NCBI GenBank assembly: GCA_002869185.1
Contig: PKTN01000004.1
Coordinates: 310,001-374,000, forward strand
DNA: 64,000 bases
From: Denitrovibrio sp.
GTDB taxonomy: Bacteria; Chrysiogenota; Deferribacteres; Deferribacterales; Geovibrionaceae
Direction: 5' to 3'
The notes beneath the pieces are model-generated. The model saw only the letters and a list, made by a program, of their open reading frames with translations, did not search any database and was not told the origin of the DNA. Of this stretch, positions 45,952 through 54,818 are shown piece by piece; positions within the stretch are counted from its first letter, which is position 1, and each line of letters starts with the position of its first letter. The translations under genes and the position numbers were made by a program.

Positions 45952-47409
45952 ATGATAGACCTTAGTATAAATAAAGCGACAAGAGATAGAAATGCAAAGT
46001 ATTGCAAAGATAAAGGGATTTTGCTTCCGACTTTCGATCAGATGAAGCACCCAGAAAAAATTCCTGCGGAGATCAAAGAACAACTTAAATCTGTTGGGCT
46101 TTGGGACGTTAATCCGATCAACCTCTTTCGTATTACATGGAAGAATGAGCAGAAGGATTCTGGTGGACTTTATGGCGGAGTAAACCATATTGTTCTCCCA
46201 CCTGAGCTTACAGGTTGTAAAGCTAACATTATCGTTATCTCTGGTAAGTATTTTCCGACAGGCGCACACAAGGTTGGTGCTACATACGGTTGCCTCATTC
46301 CTAGGCTTGTTTCTGGTCAGTTCGACCCACAGACAACAAAGGCTGTTTGGCCGTCCACTGGTAACTATTGCCGCGGTGGTGCTTACATGTCTGCACTGTT
46401 GGCTAACCACGCTATCGCTATCCTCCCAGAGGAAATGTCTCAGGAGAGATTCGACTGGCTTAAGACTGTGGCTGGTGAAGTTATAGCTACACCGGGATGC
46501 GAATCTAACGTTAAAGAGATTTTTGACAAATGCTGGGAGCTTCGTAACTCTGGTGAAGACCTTCAGATATTTAACCAATTCGATGAGATGGGTAACCCTC
46601 TATGGCACTATAATGTGACAGGAAGTGCTGTTGAAGAACTCGTAAATAAATACATGGGCGAGGGTGATAACTTCGCTGGATACATTTCATCATCTGGCTC
46701 AGGCGGAACACTCGCTGCTGGATACTACCTTAAAACTAAATTCCCATTCATGAAGATAGCTGTCGCTGAGGCTCTTGAGTGTCCGACACTCCTTAATAAT
46801 GGCTTTGGTGATCACAGAATAGAGGGTATAGGCGATAAACACGTCCCTTGGGTACACGATTGCAAGAATACAGATTTCGTTATCGCTGTGGACGATGAGA
46901 AAGCTGTACGTACTGTAAGATTGTTCAATGAGGATAAGGGTAAAGCACTCCTTGCGAAAGAGGGTGTTGATCCCGCACTTATAGAGAGACTTGAGCTACT
47001 TGGTATATCTGGTGCAGCTAATGTTATCGCTGCTATCAAATTTGCTAAGTATAACGAGCTAACAGAGAAGGATTATCTCGTAACTATAGCCACTGACTCT
47101 ATGCAACTTTATGGCTCACGTATGAAAGAGCTGGAAGAGGACAGGGGAGTTTATACTGACGGTAACGCAGAGCGTGACGTTGAGATGCTCCAGTCTGTAT
47201 CTTATGACAATACTAAAGAGCTTAACTTTTATGATAAGAAAGCGATTCACAACCTCAAGTATTACACATGGATAGAGCAACAGGGTAAAGAGCTTACAGA
47301 GCTTAATGCTCAGTGGTATGATCATGCTAATTTCTGGGATAAGACGCTGAATCAGGCTGACCAGATTGATGAACTTATTAATGAGTTCAACGAGCAAATA
47401 CAGAAGTAG
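45952..47409 (+). CDS. Fold-type II PLP enzyme, TrpB/cysteine-synthase-like
   Basis: The 485 residues are a fold-type II PLP protein with lysine K107 in PTGAHKVGATYG (resembling the TrpB GAHK motif), a STGNYCRGG loop and phosphate-binding SSGSGGTLAAG. It is not tryptophan synthase: the usual TrpB N-terminal sequence and trp neighbours are missing. It does not resemble E. coli YgeX by eye. It starts 12 bases after the threonine-synthase-like gene with GGAGGAACTAAAA before the ATG and ends in a terminator. It probably works with that enzyme on an amino acid made by purine breakdown. The exact reaction is unknown. Confidence 0.8.
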   Translation: MIDLSINKATRDRNAKYCKDKGILLPTFDQMKHPEKIPAEIKEQLKSVGLWDVNPINLFRITWKNEQKDSGGLYGGVNHIVLPPELTGCKANIIVISGKYFPTGAHKVGATYGCLIPRLVSGQFDPQTTKAVWPSTGNYCRGGAYMSALLANHAIAILPEEMSQERFDWLKTVAGEVIATPGCESNVKEIFDKCWELRNSGEDLQIFNQFDEMGNPLWHYNVTGSAVEELVNKYMGEGDNFAGYISSSGSGGTLAAGYYLKTKFPFMKIAVAEALECPTLLNNGFGDHRIEGIGDKHVPWVHDCKNTDFVIAVDDEKAVRTVRLFNEDKGKALLAKEGVDPALIERLELLGISGAANVIAAIKFAKYNELTEKDYLVTIATDSMQLYGSRMKELEEDRGVYTDGNAERDVEMLQSVSYDNTKELNFYDKKAIHNLKYYTWIEQQGKELTELNAQWYDHANFWDKTLNQADQIDELINEFNEQIQK

Positions 47410-47437
47410 ATTTTCTATTGAATTAATTAGGTAAAAG

Positions 47438-47471
47438 CGGGGTATGTACTTTTGCATGTCCCGTTTTTTTT
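47438..47471 (+). terminator. Terminator of the regulator/PLP-enzyme operon
   Basis: CGGGGTATG (47438-47446) pairs with CATGTCCCG (47455-47463) including two G-U pairs, followed by eight T residues. Confidence 0.85.
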
Positions 47472-47581
47472 GATTTGTTATCATGAGGAACATTGTTACG
47501 TAATGATCTCAGACATTTCAATTATCTATGGATTTTAGTCACTGTGACTGTAAACTATCGCTTATCTATGCGCCAGAGAAT

Positions 47582-47617
47582 CTTACGTTCGTTGCACTCT
47601 CTCAGAGTGACGGTAAG
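47582..47617. repeat. Nested inverted repeat in the gap between converging genes
   Basis: CTTAC (47582-47586) matches GTAAG (47613-47617), enclosing a perfect CACTCT-CTC-AGAGTG hairpin (47595-47609). There is no T-run. It lies in the 47472-47662 gap where no coding frame is convincing and may be a REP-like repeat unit. Confidence 0.5.
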
Positions 47618-47662
47618 AAAATTACTCCTCTGCCACCCCTAGAATAAAGGAGCAAAAACCTA

Positions 47663-48457
47663 CTACTTATTTCGCATGTGGCGTAATGTGCCACTATTTT
47701 TAACGAGCAGTATCTCGCTCATAATGCTGAGTGCGATCTCTTCAGGTTTTACACTAGCTATGTCTAAACCCATTGGAGTGAATAGATTTTCTGAATCAGT
47801 TTTGATGTTGTCTTTCTCTAGTCTGGATTTTATCCCTGCGACTTTCTTTCGGCTTCCTATCATACCTATGTATGCGGCATCAGAGTCTATTGCAGCTCTG
47901 AGTGATGCTTCGTCACATTCGTGTGAATGTGTAGCAATAGCTATGTAAGTATTTTCGTTTATCTGCATTTCAGATAGAGCACTTGATGTGTCCTGCACTA
48001 TAACTTCGGTAGCTTCTGGGTATCTTGTCCTATTTGCGAATTCTTCCCTGTGGTCTATGACTGTTACGCTGAAATTTTGAGTCAAGGCAAGCTTATAAAG
48101 CTGAGAGCCTATGTGCCCAGCACCAACGATGACCAGCTTTTGTGACTCTGGGAATACCTTGATGTATATGCGTACACTCCCACCGCAAGCCATATCTATT
48201 TCACCAGTTTTGTCGAGAGTATAGTCGTATTCACTGCTGATATTTTCGTCTATGCAACTAATAGCCTGTTTGATGATGGTATATTCTAAATCGCCGCCAC
48301 CTACAGAACCGTAAGATTCGCCACTTTTGTGCACCACCATCAAAGAACCCTCTTTCCCCGGTGTTGAACCAGCGTGGCTAATGACAGTTACCAGTGCGAC
48401 TGGTCTATTTGATTTTATCGAATTTGTTAGTTGCTCAAAGATTTCAGCTTCTATCAT
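47663..48457 (-). CDS. XdhC/CoxI-family molybdenum hydroxylase maturation protein
   Basis: The 264 residues have the XdhC/CoxI layout: an N-terminal region with VTVISHAGSTPGKEGSLMVV and GSVGGGDLEY, and a Rossmann domain with VIVGAGHIGSQLYKLA, AIATHSHECDEASL and GMIGSRKKV. Such proteins bind Mo cofactor and add the terminal sulfur before insertion into xanthine dehydrogenase. An upstream frame extension exists, but the ATG at 48457 is preceded by AGGAG and is the likely start. It overlaps yqeB by 14 bases. This family differs from the structural FeS subunit that carries the name xdhC in E. coli. Confidence 0.9.
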   Translation of the reverse strand: MIEAEIFEQLTNSIKSNRPVALVTVISHAGSTPGKEGSLMVVHKSGESYGSVGGGDLEYTIIKQAISCIDENISSEYDYTLDKTGEIDMACGGSVRIYIKVFPESQKLVIVGAGHIGSQLYKLALTQNFSVTVIDHREEFANRTRYPEATEVIVQDTSSALSEMQINENTYIAIATHSHECDEASLRAAIDSDAAYIGMIGSRKKVAGIKSRLEKDNIKTDSENLFTPMGLDIASVKPEEIALSIMSEILLVKNSGTLRHMRNK

Positions 48458-49247
48458 TTTTGCTCCTGAGATGCAAAATAGCTTCAAGTACTGCGCCACC
48501 AAGAGCACGTGCCTTATCTGATACAGTGAAGCAGTTATTGAACTCTTCGACTCTAGGGTCGATGTCGGCTATCTTCATCCCTTTAAAGACTTTGTAGCCG
48601 CTTCTTATCATACCTCTGATGAGCCCGTCGATACTTGCCTTTACGGGTGTGCCGTCTATTGTTGCAATATGATCGCCTTTTTTTACAGTATCGCCTATAT
48701 CTTTTATGACTGTCAAAACACCCGCATTCTCTGCATGTAGAACACGCTCTTTTCCTATGCCAGATATTATGCCGGGTACGCCAGAATCTGGTGCTGCTGA
48801 ACCTTCATAAAGAACTCTGCCGAGGTTATGACCACGTTTTGTCTCTATTACAGCGTGGCAGTCTTTGCCAGCTTCAAAGCCAGGTCCTAGTGCTATAACG
48901 ATATCGCATAGATCTTTTGTTATACCGAAGTTTCGTTTAGCTATTACAGCATCAATAAGTGCAAGTGGTTTTACCTCGCTTAATATATTCATCGAAGGGT
49001 CTACGAGCAATGGTATTTGTTCTGGGGTAGGTTCTACTCCGTTGTCGAGTAGTACTGCCTCTATCCCTTCGACCTTCGCCTTTCCATCGTAAACAGCCTG
49101 CGAGAAAGAGACGCTTCGCCTGATAGCTGATGGAGTTGTCGTTTCAAGCATTAGTATTTTGTATCCTGCGTTGTAGAGACGTACAGCAACACCTGATGCT
49201 AAGTCCCCTCCACCGCGTATAATTATTAGTTTTTCAAAGTAATTCAT
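48444..49247 (-). CDS. yqeB: YqeB-type selenium-dependent molybdenum hydroxylase maturation protein
   Basis: The 267 residues match the YqeB/EF2563 family (IIIRGGGDLASGVAVRLYNAG at the start; VKPLALIDAVIAKRNFG; IALGPGFEAGKDCHAVIET; a lipoyl-like C-terminal part with GDTVKKGDHIATIDGTPVKA). The family is known to occur with selD and with molybdenum hydroxylases carrying a labile selenium. Its presence supports a selenium-dependent enzyme in the same island. The partners yqeC and selD are not in the window. It forms a two-gene operon with the XdhC-family gene. Confidence 0.9.
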   Translation of the reverse strand: MNYFEKLIIIRGGGDLASGVAVRLYNAGYKILMLETTTPSAIRRSVSFSQAVYDGKAKVEGIEAVLLDNGVEPTPEQIPLLVDPSMNILSEVKPLALIDAVIAKRNFGITKDLCDIVIALGPGFEAGKDCHAVIETKRGHNLGRVLYEGSAAPDSGVPGIISGIGKERVLHAENAGVLTVIKDIGDTVKKGDHIATIDGTPVKASIDGLIRGMIRSGYKVFKGMKIADIDPRVEEFNNCFTVSDKARALGGAVLEAILHLRSKNDRS

Positions 49248-49410
49248 AGGGATTATTATAGCATTTTTTGTTCTTTTGTATAGGTAGGCTTTCTTTAATG
49301 GATAGTGTAAAGAATGAAAATATGTATAAACACATGCGAACGAAATATTTATGTACTATAATTGTATATAAGCAATTACATATTCTAATTATTATTTGAG
49401 GGCTACTACT

Positions 49411-50766
49411 TTGAAAGACACAACTAAGTTTAAGTCGTATTTCATACTTTTATTATCAGCTTGGACTTTTATTATGTTGATAAACAGCTTTGTAGAGTAT
49501 CAAAACTACAAGTCTAGTATTATTAAGATAGCTAAAAATCAAGCTAACCTCGCATTTCTAAAAGACTCCTTATATCGCAAATGGATTACAAAGCAGGGGG
49601 GTGTTTATGTTTTTAAAAGTGACCACACTCCACCTAATCCTTATCTTTCAAATATTCCAAATAGAGACATTACTACCACAGACGGTCAGGTTTTAACTCT
49701 TGTGAATCCCGCATATATGACTAGGCAGGTTTTTGAGATGGCTGGTGATGACGTTATTCAGGGGCATCTGACTAGTGATAAATTGATGAATCCGATAAAT
49801 AAGCCTGATGAATGGGAGAATAAGGGATTGAAAGCAATTGCATCTGGTGAGAAATCTTACTCGAATATTGATGTGATTAATGGAAAACCGTATTTACGCT
49901 TTTTGCGACCGTTTATGACTGAATCTGGTTGTCTTAAATGTCATGAAAAACAAGGGTATAAGGTTGGAGATATTCGAGGAGGGATAAGCGTAAAAGTACC
50001 TCTTGATGGTTACTACGACGCATTTACGTATGCCTTTTATAATATAGTAGTGCTAAATTTTATAGTATGGTTTCTTGGTGTATCAGTATTGATTTATTCA
50101 TATCTCAGAATGAGTAAGCTTTATAAAAAAGAGGCGAAGCTTAGCAAAGAAAATGAGACTCTCTTGCAAGAGATGAACCACAGGATTAAAAACAATCTAC
50201 AGATAATATCAAGCTTAATAGACATTCGAGTATCTAATACAAAGGATGAAGATTTAACTAAGGTACTAAAAAATATTCAGAGTCGACTGATATCTATGGC
50301 TCATATGCATGAAATGTTTAATAGCAATGAAGATTCTATAGGGGTTAGTTCGTTTGAATACATCTCAAGACTTGTTTCTCACGTTGAGGCTACATATTTT
50401 GAAGGATCTGATTCAGATATTAAGATTGAGTGTGATGTTGATAATGTTGTATTGAATGCAACTCAGTCAATATCTATAGGTCTTATAATTAATGAACTAC
50501 TTACTAATTCACTTAAGTATGCTTTTGATGAGACAATAAAAGATCCTAGAATTACGATTTCTTTTAAGGCTGATAGTGATTGTATCAGTATTTTATATGA
50601 AGATAACGGCAAGGGTTGTGATATTGGATCAATCATTAATAAAGATTCGTCATATGGGCTGATACTGGTGGATAGCATGGCATCTAAGATTAACGCTAAG
50701 GTTACTTATAGTAGTGACAACGGCTTTAGAGCTGAAGTGAAATGTGCAATGACGTGTAGAGCTTAG
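49411..50766 (+). CDS. Sensor histidine kinase with c-type haem motif (DUF3365 domain, HisKA_2)
   Basis: The start chosen is the TTG at 49411, eight bases after GAGGG; a TTG five codons earlier has no such site. The 451 residues comprise a membrane helix (about 9-27) and a periplasmic DUF3365/Tll0287-like domain with C174-L-K-C177-H178, a c-type haem attachment motif. Then come a second helix (212-232), a HisKA_2 segment with H257 in EMNHRIKNNLQII, and an ATPase domain (INELLTNSLKYAF, DNGKGCDIGS). A haem-based redox or gas sensor is inferred. It is 25 bases ahead of a PAS-GGDEF gene, which is its probable operon partner. Confidence 0.88.
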   Translation: MKDTTKFKSYFILLLSAWTFIMLINSFVEYQNYKSSIIKIAKNQANLAFLKDSLYRKWITKQGGVYVFKSDHTPPNPYLSNIPNRDITTTDGQVLTLVNPAYMTRQVFEMAGDDVIQGHLTSDKLMNPINKPDEWENKGLKAIASGEKSYSNIDVINGKPYLRFLRPFMTESGCLKCHEKQGYKVGDIRGGISVKVPLDGYYDAFTYAFYNIVVLNFIVWFLGVSVLIYSYLRMSKLYKKEAKLSKENETLLQEMNHRIKNNLQIISSLIDIRVSNTKDEDLTKVLKNIQSRLISMAHMHEMFNSNEDSIGVSSFEYISRLVSHVEATYFEGSDSDIKIECDVDNVVLNATQSISIGLIINELLTNSLKYAFDETIKDPRITISFKADSDCISILYEDNGKGCDIGSIINKDSSYGLILVDSMASKINAKVTYSSDNGFRAEVKCAMTCRA

Positions 50767-50791
50767 TAGGATAGAAATAGGGAGAAGTCTT

Positions 50792-51685
50792 ATGGAAGGT
50801 AATTATCGAAATATTTTAGAGCAACTTAATGAAGGTATTTACTATGTTGATCTTAATAAGAGGATAACCCTTTGGAACAAAGCAGCTGAAAGGATTACTG
50901 GTTTTAGTTCTGAAGAAGTATTAGGGAAGTGTTGTGCTGATAATATTCTTCAGCATATTGATGAAAATGGGAATAAATTATGTATAGTTGGCTGTCCACT
51001 AGGGAAGACATTAAAAGATGGTGGAAACAGAGAGAGTCAGATTTATCTGCATCACAAAAATGGATATAGGGTTCCTGTAAATGTGAGAGTGACAGCTATT
51101 TATGATGATGATAATCAAATTTCTGGTGCTGTAGAGCTTTTTACAGATATCACAAACCGTCTGGATATGATTAAAGAGCTTGAAAAACTTCAGAAAGAGA
51201 TACTTACAGACGAGATGACTCAGATAGGTAATATAAAATATGCAGATCAAACTTTAAGAAGACGGATGTTAGAGTGGAAAGAGATGCAGGTACCTTTCGC
51301 TCTTATTTTTATAGATATTGACCACTTTAAGAGTGTAAACGATACATATGGTCACAATGTTGGTGATGAAGCACTAAAGATGGTGGCGAACTCTATATCT
51401 GCGGCTATGCGACCTTTTGATGTTGCTTGCAGGTGGGGCGGAGAAGAGTTTGTTGTTATAGTTCCAAATATAAGCTCTGATTCACTGGATAATATCGGTG
51501 AGAGGATTCGGATGCTAATCGAAAATAGCTGGCTGACTCTAGAAACAAAAAAAATAGCTGTCACTGCATCGCTAGGTTGCGCCATTGTAAATATTGAAGA
51601 CGATATAGATTCACTAATCCAAAGAGCCGACAAAGCTATGTATGAATCAAAAAGTAGTGGTAGAAATAAAGTTACTGTTGCTTAA
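50792..51685 (+). CDS. PAS-GGDEF diguanylate cyclase
   Basis: The 297-residue cytoplasmic protein has a PAS domain (about 5-125; GIYYVDLNKRITLWNKAAER, SGAVELFTDITNR). Its GGDEF domain has active-site GGEEF at 216-220 and an intact RxxD site at R207-D210 five residues before it. It should make c-di-GMP under product control. The gene follows the haem-motif kinase closely with GGGAGAAG before the ATG, which suggests linked redox sensing and c-di-GMP output. No receiver domain connects them directly. Confidence 0.93.
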   Translation: MEGNYRNILEQLNEGIYYVDLNKRITLWNKAAERITGFSSEEVLGKCCADNILQHIDENGNKLCIVGCPLGKTLKDGGNRESQIYLHHKNGYRVPVNVRVTAIYDDDNQISGAVELFTDITNRLDMIKELEKLQKEILTDEMTQIGNIKYADQTLRRRMLEWKEMQVPFALIFIDIDHFKSVNDTYGHNVGDEALKMVANSISAAMRPFDVACRWGGEEFVVIVPNISSDSLDNIGERIRMLIENSWLTLETKKIAVTASLGCAIVNIEDDIDSLIQRADKAMYESKSSGRNKVTVA

Positions 51686-51721
51686 TAGTTGCTTTTCTCG
51701 TTGTTATTTAGGGTTTATAGT

Positions 51722-52219
51722 ATGTATATGAAAAAAGTATATATAGCAGGTCCTGATGTTTTTTTACCTGATGCTGTAGCACATGGCAAGAAGCTAAAAA
51801 GGATAACAAAAGAGAATGGATTTGAAGGATTGTTCCCTCTGGATAACGAGATAAAAGGGGATGACCCAGCTGAACTTGCCGAAAAGATCAAAGTCGCGAA
51901 TATAAATATGATAAGAAATTGTGATGCAGTAGTTGCCAATCTGTTACCCTTCAGAGGTCCTGAACCAGATAGTGGTACCGTTTGGGAAGTAGGTTTTGCA
52001 CAGGCACTCGGTAAGGTTGTTATAGGGTATTGTTCAGACGTTCGCTCCTTAAAGCAAAAAACCATAGAAACTCTCAATCTTGACTCTACAGCAGTGCAGG
52101 ATGCTGAAGGTTTTGAGATAGAAGATTTTGGTTTAACCCATAATCTAATGTTTGCTGATATCGTTACTTGCAATAGTTTTGAGGAAGCTATATCTAGGCT
52201 TAAGTTTATGTTAAGTTAA
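51722..52219 (+). CDS. Nucleoside 2-deoxyribosyltransferase-like protein
   Basis: From the ATG at 51722 (eight bases after AGGG) the protein has 165 residues; the ATG at 51728 is also possible, and the longer frame from 51689 lacks a ribosome-binding site. The family motifs are present: KKVYIAGPDVFLPDA at the N-terminus, IRNCDAVVANLLPFRGPEPDSGT carrying the nucleophile region with glutamate or aspartate, and VWEVGFAQALGK. The family swaps bases between deoxyribonucleosides or hydrolyses nucleotides. It may take part in nucleoside salvage next to the purine island. Confidence 0.85.
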   Translation: MYMKKVYIAGPDVFLPDAVAHGKKLKRITKENGFEGLFPLDNEIKGDDPAELAEKIKVANINMIRNCDAVVANLLPFRGPEPDSGTVWEVGFAQALGKVVIGYCSDVRSLKQKTIETLNLDSTAVQDAEGFEIEDFGLTHNLMFADIVTCNSFEEAISRLKFMLS

Positions 52220-52313
52220 TTTTTATTTTAAATTTTTAGTTAAAGAATTGTTTTATTGTTGTGTACTTGTTATAGTCGGTATATGCCAACATACATATGG
52301 GCAGGTTAATGAT

Positions 52314-54161
52314 TTGAGTTTAAGAACAATAGCAATTTTAACAATTGGACTTTTGATTAGTGCTTTGTCTGCCATATTTCTATCTATGATATATGCTCAA
52401 GGTAATGAAGATATATCTTTGCGTGTGCAGAGTGACCAAAAGATGGTTCTCGGTATTGTGCAAAACTCTATTAAACAATCAGAAAAAATCTATATAGCTA
52501 GAATTAAAGGCTTCACATCCGCAAATAATAATATACTAAAAGCGATGTATGATAAGGATATTGAGAAACTTAAGAAATTTGCCAATAAAAGAGTGGCAGT
52601 TTTGAAGAATGAGAGTGCTGCTTTTCGTAATATTACTTTTATAGACAATGAATATAACATTTTAACAAGAACAATTAACGATATCAGAGGTGATAATGTA
52701 AAGCACATCCCATTTATTAGGGAGGCTGGCGAGAACAATAAAGTTGTCTCTGGTATAAATATTACAAAAGGTGGAGTCTTTTATGTTTTAGCTTCGCCCG
52801 CATATTATAAAGGAAAGCACGCAGGTATTATTGTATTTGTTTTGAATATGAATCTATTTTCAAACCAGATAATGAATATGGCAAATACTGAGTTTGGAGT
52901 ATTTGGGTATTTGAAAAAGATGAGAAAGTATGCACACTCAATTGAGAAGAAGAAACACGAAGATTTTACTCTGATCGATTCGAGTAATGACAAATACATG
53001 AAGAAATTTTGTGACAAGATTATAGACATGGAAAATTCGTCACTCATTGAACAAGATGGTAAAACACTCATCTACCACAAAATACCTCTAAAAGACTATG
53101 TTGGTGATAATGTTGCAAATCTTATAGTAATTACTGACATATCAGACCAGTATAAGAGCTTTAATAAGAAAATGGAAAAAACAATACTGATCGCTATTGT
53201 TATGCTGATCATTTGTATAGTCTTTATTTACTACTTTTTTGGTCGAATGCTTCGTAAGATTGAATTGCTTAATAAATCTCTAGAGAAGAAAGTTGCTGAC
53301 AGGACTAACGAGCTGAATGAGCTTAACCTAGTTTTAGAGAATAGTAATAAAGAGCTAGAGGAAAGAGTTGCTAAAGAGACAGAAACCCGTATGCATAAAG
53401 AACAATTGCTCTTCCAACAATCCAAATTTGCAGATATGGGTAAAATGGTAAGTGTTATCGCACACCAATGGAGGCAGCCTCTTAATACGCTGGGTTTAAT
53501 TATCCAAGATATCGAAGATGCTAAGATGTATAACGAACTGACTGATGATTATCTATCAGAGACTACTGGCAAGGGGATGGAGATCATTGAGCATATGTCG
53601 GACACAATTGATGATTTTCGTAATTTCTTTCATACTAGTGAAAAAAGTGAAGTCTTTTGTCTAACAAATGAAGTTCAGAGTATTATGAACCTATTTATTG
53701 CTCGTCTCACATATAACGACATTTCGCTTGTATTTAAAGTGCATGGCAAGAAACATAGCGTAGAGGAACTTAAAGAGCATGAAAAGTTTTGTAATGGAAA
53801 CCACTATTATGTCGAAGGTGTGTTGGGTGAGTTTAAGCAGGTCGTTCTAAACCTTCTAAGTAATGCTGTTGAAGCTGTGGTAGAGACAACTGAGAAAGAA
53901 CTGATAATCGACATTTATGATAAGGATGACAAGATATATCTTACTATAGAGGATACTGGTGGTGGTGTTCCTTATGATATAATTGATAAGATTTTTGATC
54001 CATATTTTACTACCAAAGGTGATAAGAGTGGCACAGGTATAGGTCTATACGTTTGTAAGTTGGTCATTGATGTTCATATGCTTGGAAAGATCACTGTAGA
54101 TAATGCTTCTAAGGGGGCAAAGTTTTGTATCGCACTTCCACGGCAAACTGAAGAGTCTTAG
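52314..54161 (+). CDS. Sensor histidine kinase, HWRQPL type
   Basis: The TTG at 52314 is chosen because AGGTTAA lies about seven bases before it and the first membrane helix then starts correctly (SLRTIAILTIGLLISALSA); an upstream TTG at 52248 lacks such a site. The 615 residues have a periplasmic Cache-like region (about 30-285; ITKGGVFYVLASPAYYKGKH) and a second helix (290-310). A coiled coil follows, then H384 in IAHQWRQPLNT and the ATPase domain (NLLSNAVEAV, EDTGGGVPYD, SGTGIGLYV). Its cognate regulator is not adjacent. Confidence 0.9.
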   Translation: MSLRTIAILTIGLLISALSAIFLSMIYAQGNEDISLRVQSDQKMVLGIVQNSIKQSEKIYIARIKGFTSANNNILKAMYDKDIEKLKKFANKRVAVLKNESAAFRNITFIDNEYNILTRTINDIRGDNVKHIPFIREAGENNKVVSGINITKGGVFYVLASPAYYKGKHAGIIVFVLNMNLFSNQIMNMANTEFGVFGYLKKMRKYAHSIEKKKHEDFTLIDSSNDKYMKKFCDKIIDMENSSLIEQDGKTLIYHKIPLKDYVGDNVANLIVITDISDQYKSFNKKMEKTILIAIVMLIICIVFIYYFFGRMLRKIELLNKSLEKKVADRTNELNELNLVLENSNKELEERVAKETETRMHKEQLLFQQSKFADMGKMVSVIAHQWRQPLNTLGLIIQDIEDAKMYNELTDDYLSETTGKGMEIIEHMSDTIDDFRNFFHTSEKSEVFCLTNEVQSIMNLFIARLTYNDISLVFKVHGKKHSVEELKEHEKFCNGNHYYVEGVLGEFKQVVLNLLSNAVEAVVETTEKELIIDIYDKDDKIYLTIEDTGGGVPYDIIDKIFDPYFTTKGDKSGTGIGLYVCKLVIDVHMLGKITVDNASKGAKFCIALPRQTEES

Positions 54162-54167
54162 CCCATA

Positions 54168-54800
54168 CTAAAGTTTCATCCCAAAAATTATGCTCATCAC
54201 AATAGAGTAAATTATGAGAACGTAAAACCATCTACCAGCAAGCTTCGGAGTCTTTATCGGAGCAATATTTAATACCATTAAAATCATCATCACTGCATAA
54301 ATAACTATGGAGAAAGTAGCGTGCGGTATTAAGCTTTCCAGCAGAAATACCATTGCCAGAATTATTACGTTGTTATCGAGAGCTAGACCAATATATGTGT
54401 TCTTAGAGCATAGCCCGAATATATTAAAATAGCTTAACCTAATGGCGCTTGCTGCAAGCACAAGGAATGCACCAGGGATAAACCACAGTGAATATTCTCC
54501 GTAGCTCAAAAGAAAAACAGCAGGAAAAACGCCAAAGCTAACTATATCTATTAATGAATCGAGCTGACCACCGAACTCAGATTGATGCTTAGTGCGGTTG
54601 CCCATTTTTCGTGCAATTATGCCGTCAGCCCAGTCAAATACGACAGCCCATAGTATGCCTATGATACCGGCGGCAAAGTTTCCCTGAATAGCGAAGTAGA
54701 TCGCAAGTGTTGAGCAAAATAGTCCTGCGAGTGAACAAAGATTGGGTAGGTCTTTTATAAATGAGGTCATAGTCGGTTGCGAGGTATTGTCTTGTATCAT
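54168..54800 (-). CDS. CDP-alcohol phosphatidyltransferase, PssA-like
   Basis: The 210-residue membrane protein has about six helices and the CDP-alcohol phosphotransferase motif DWADGIIARK followed by QSEFGGQLDSLIDIVSFG, resembling phosphatidylserine synthases. It joins a CDP-activated group and an alcohol within the membrane. It is third in an operon with a nucleotidyltransferase and an aminotransferase-fold enzyme, which suggests that the CDP-activated compound is made by its neighbours. The product lipid or phosphonate cannot be fixed from sequence. Confidence 0.88.
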   Translation of the reverse strand: MIQDNTSQPTMTSFIKDLPNLCSLAGLFCSTLAIYFAIQGNFAAGIIGILWAVVFDWADGIIARKMGNRTKHQSEFGGQLDSLIDIVSFGVFPAVFLLSYGEYSLWFIPGAFLVLAASAIRLSYFNIFGLCSKNTYIGLALDNNVIILAMVFLLESLIPHATFSIVIYAVMMILMVLNIAPIKTPKLAGRWFYVLIIYSIVMSIIFGMKL

Positions 54801-54818
54801 TATTGTAGCGGTTCCCTA

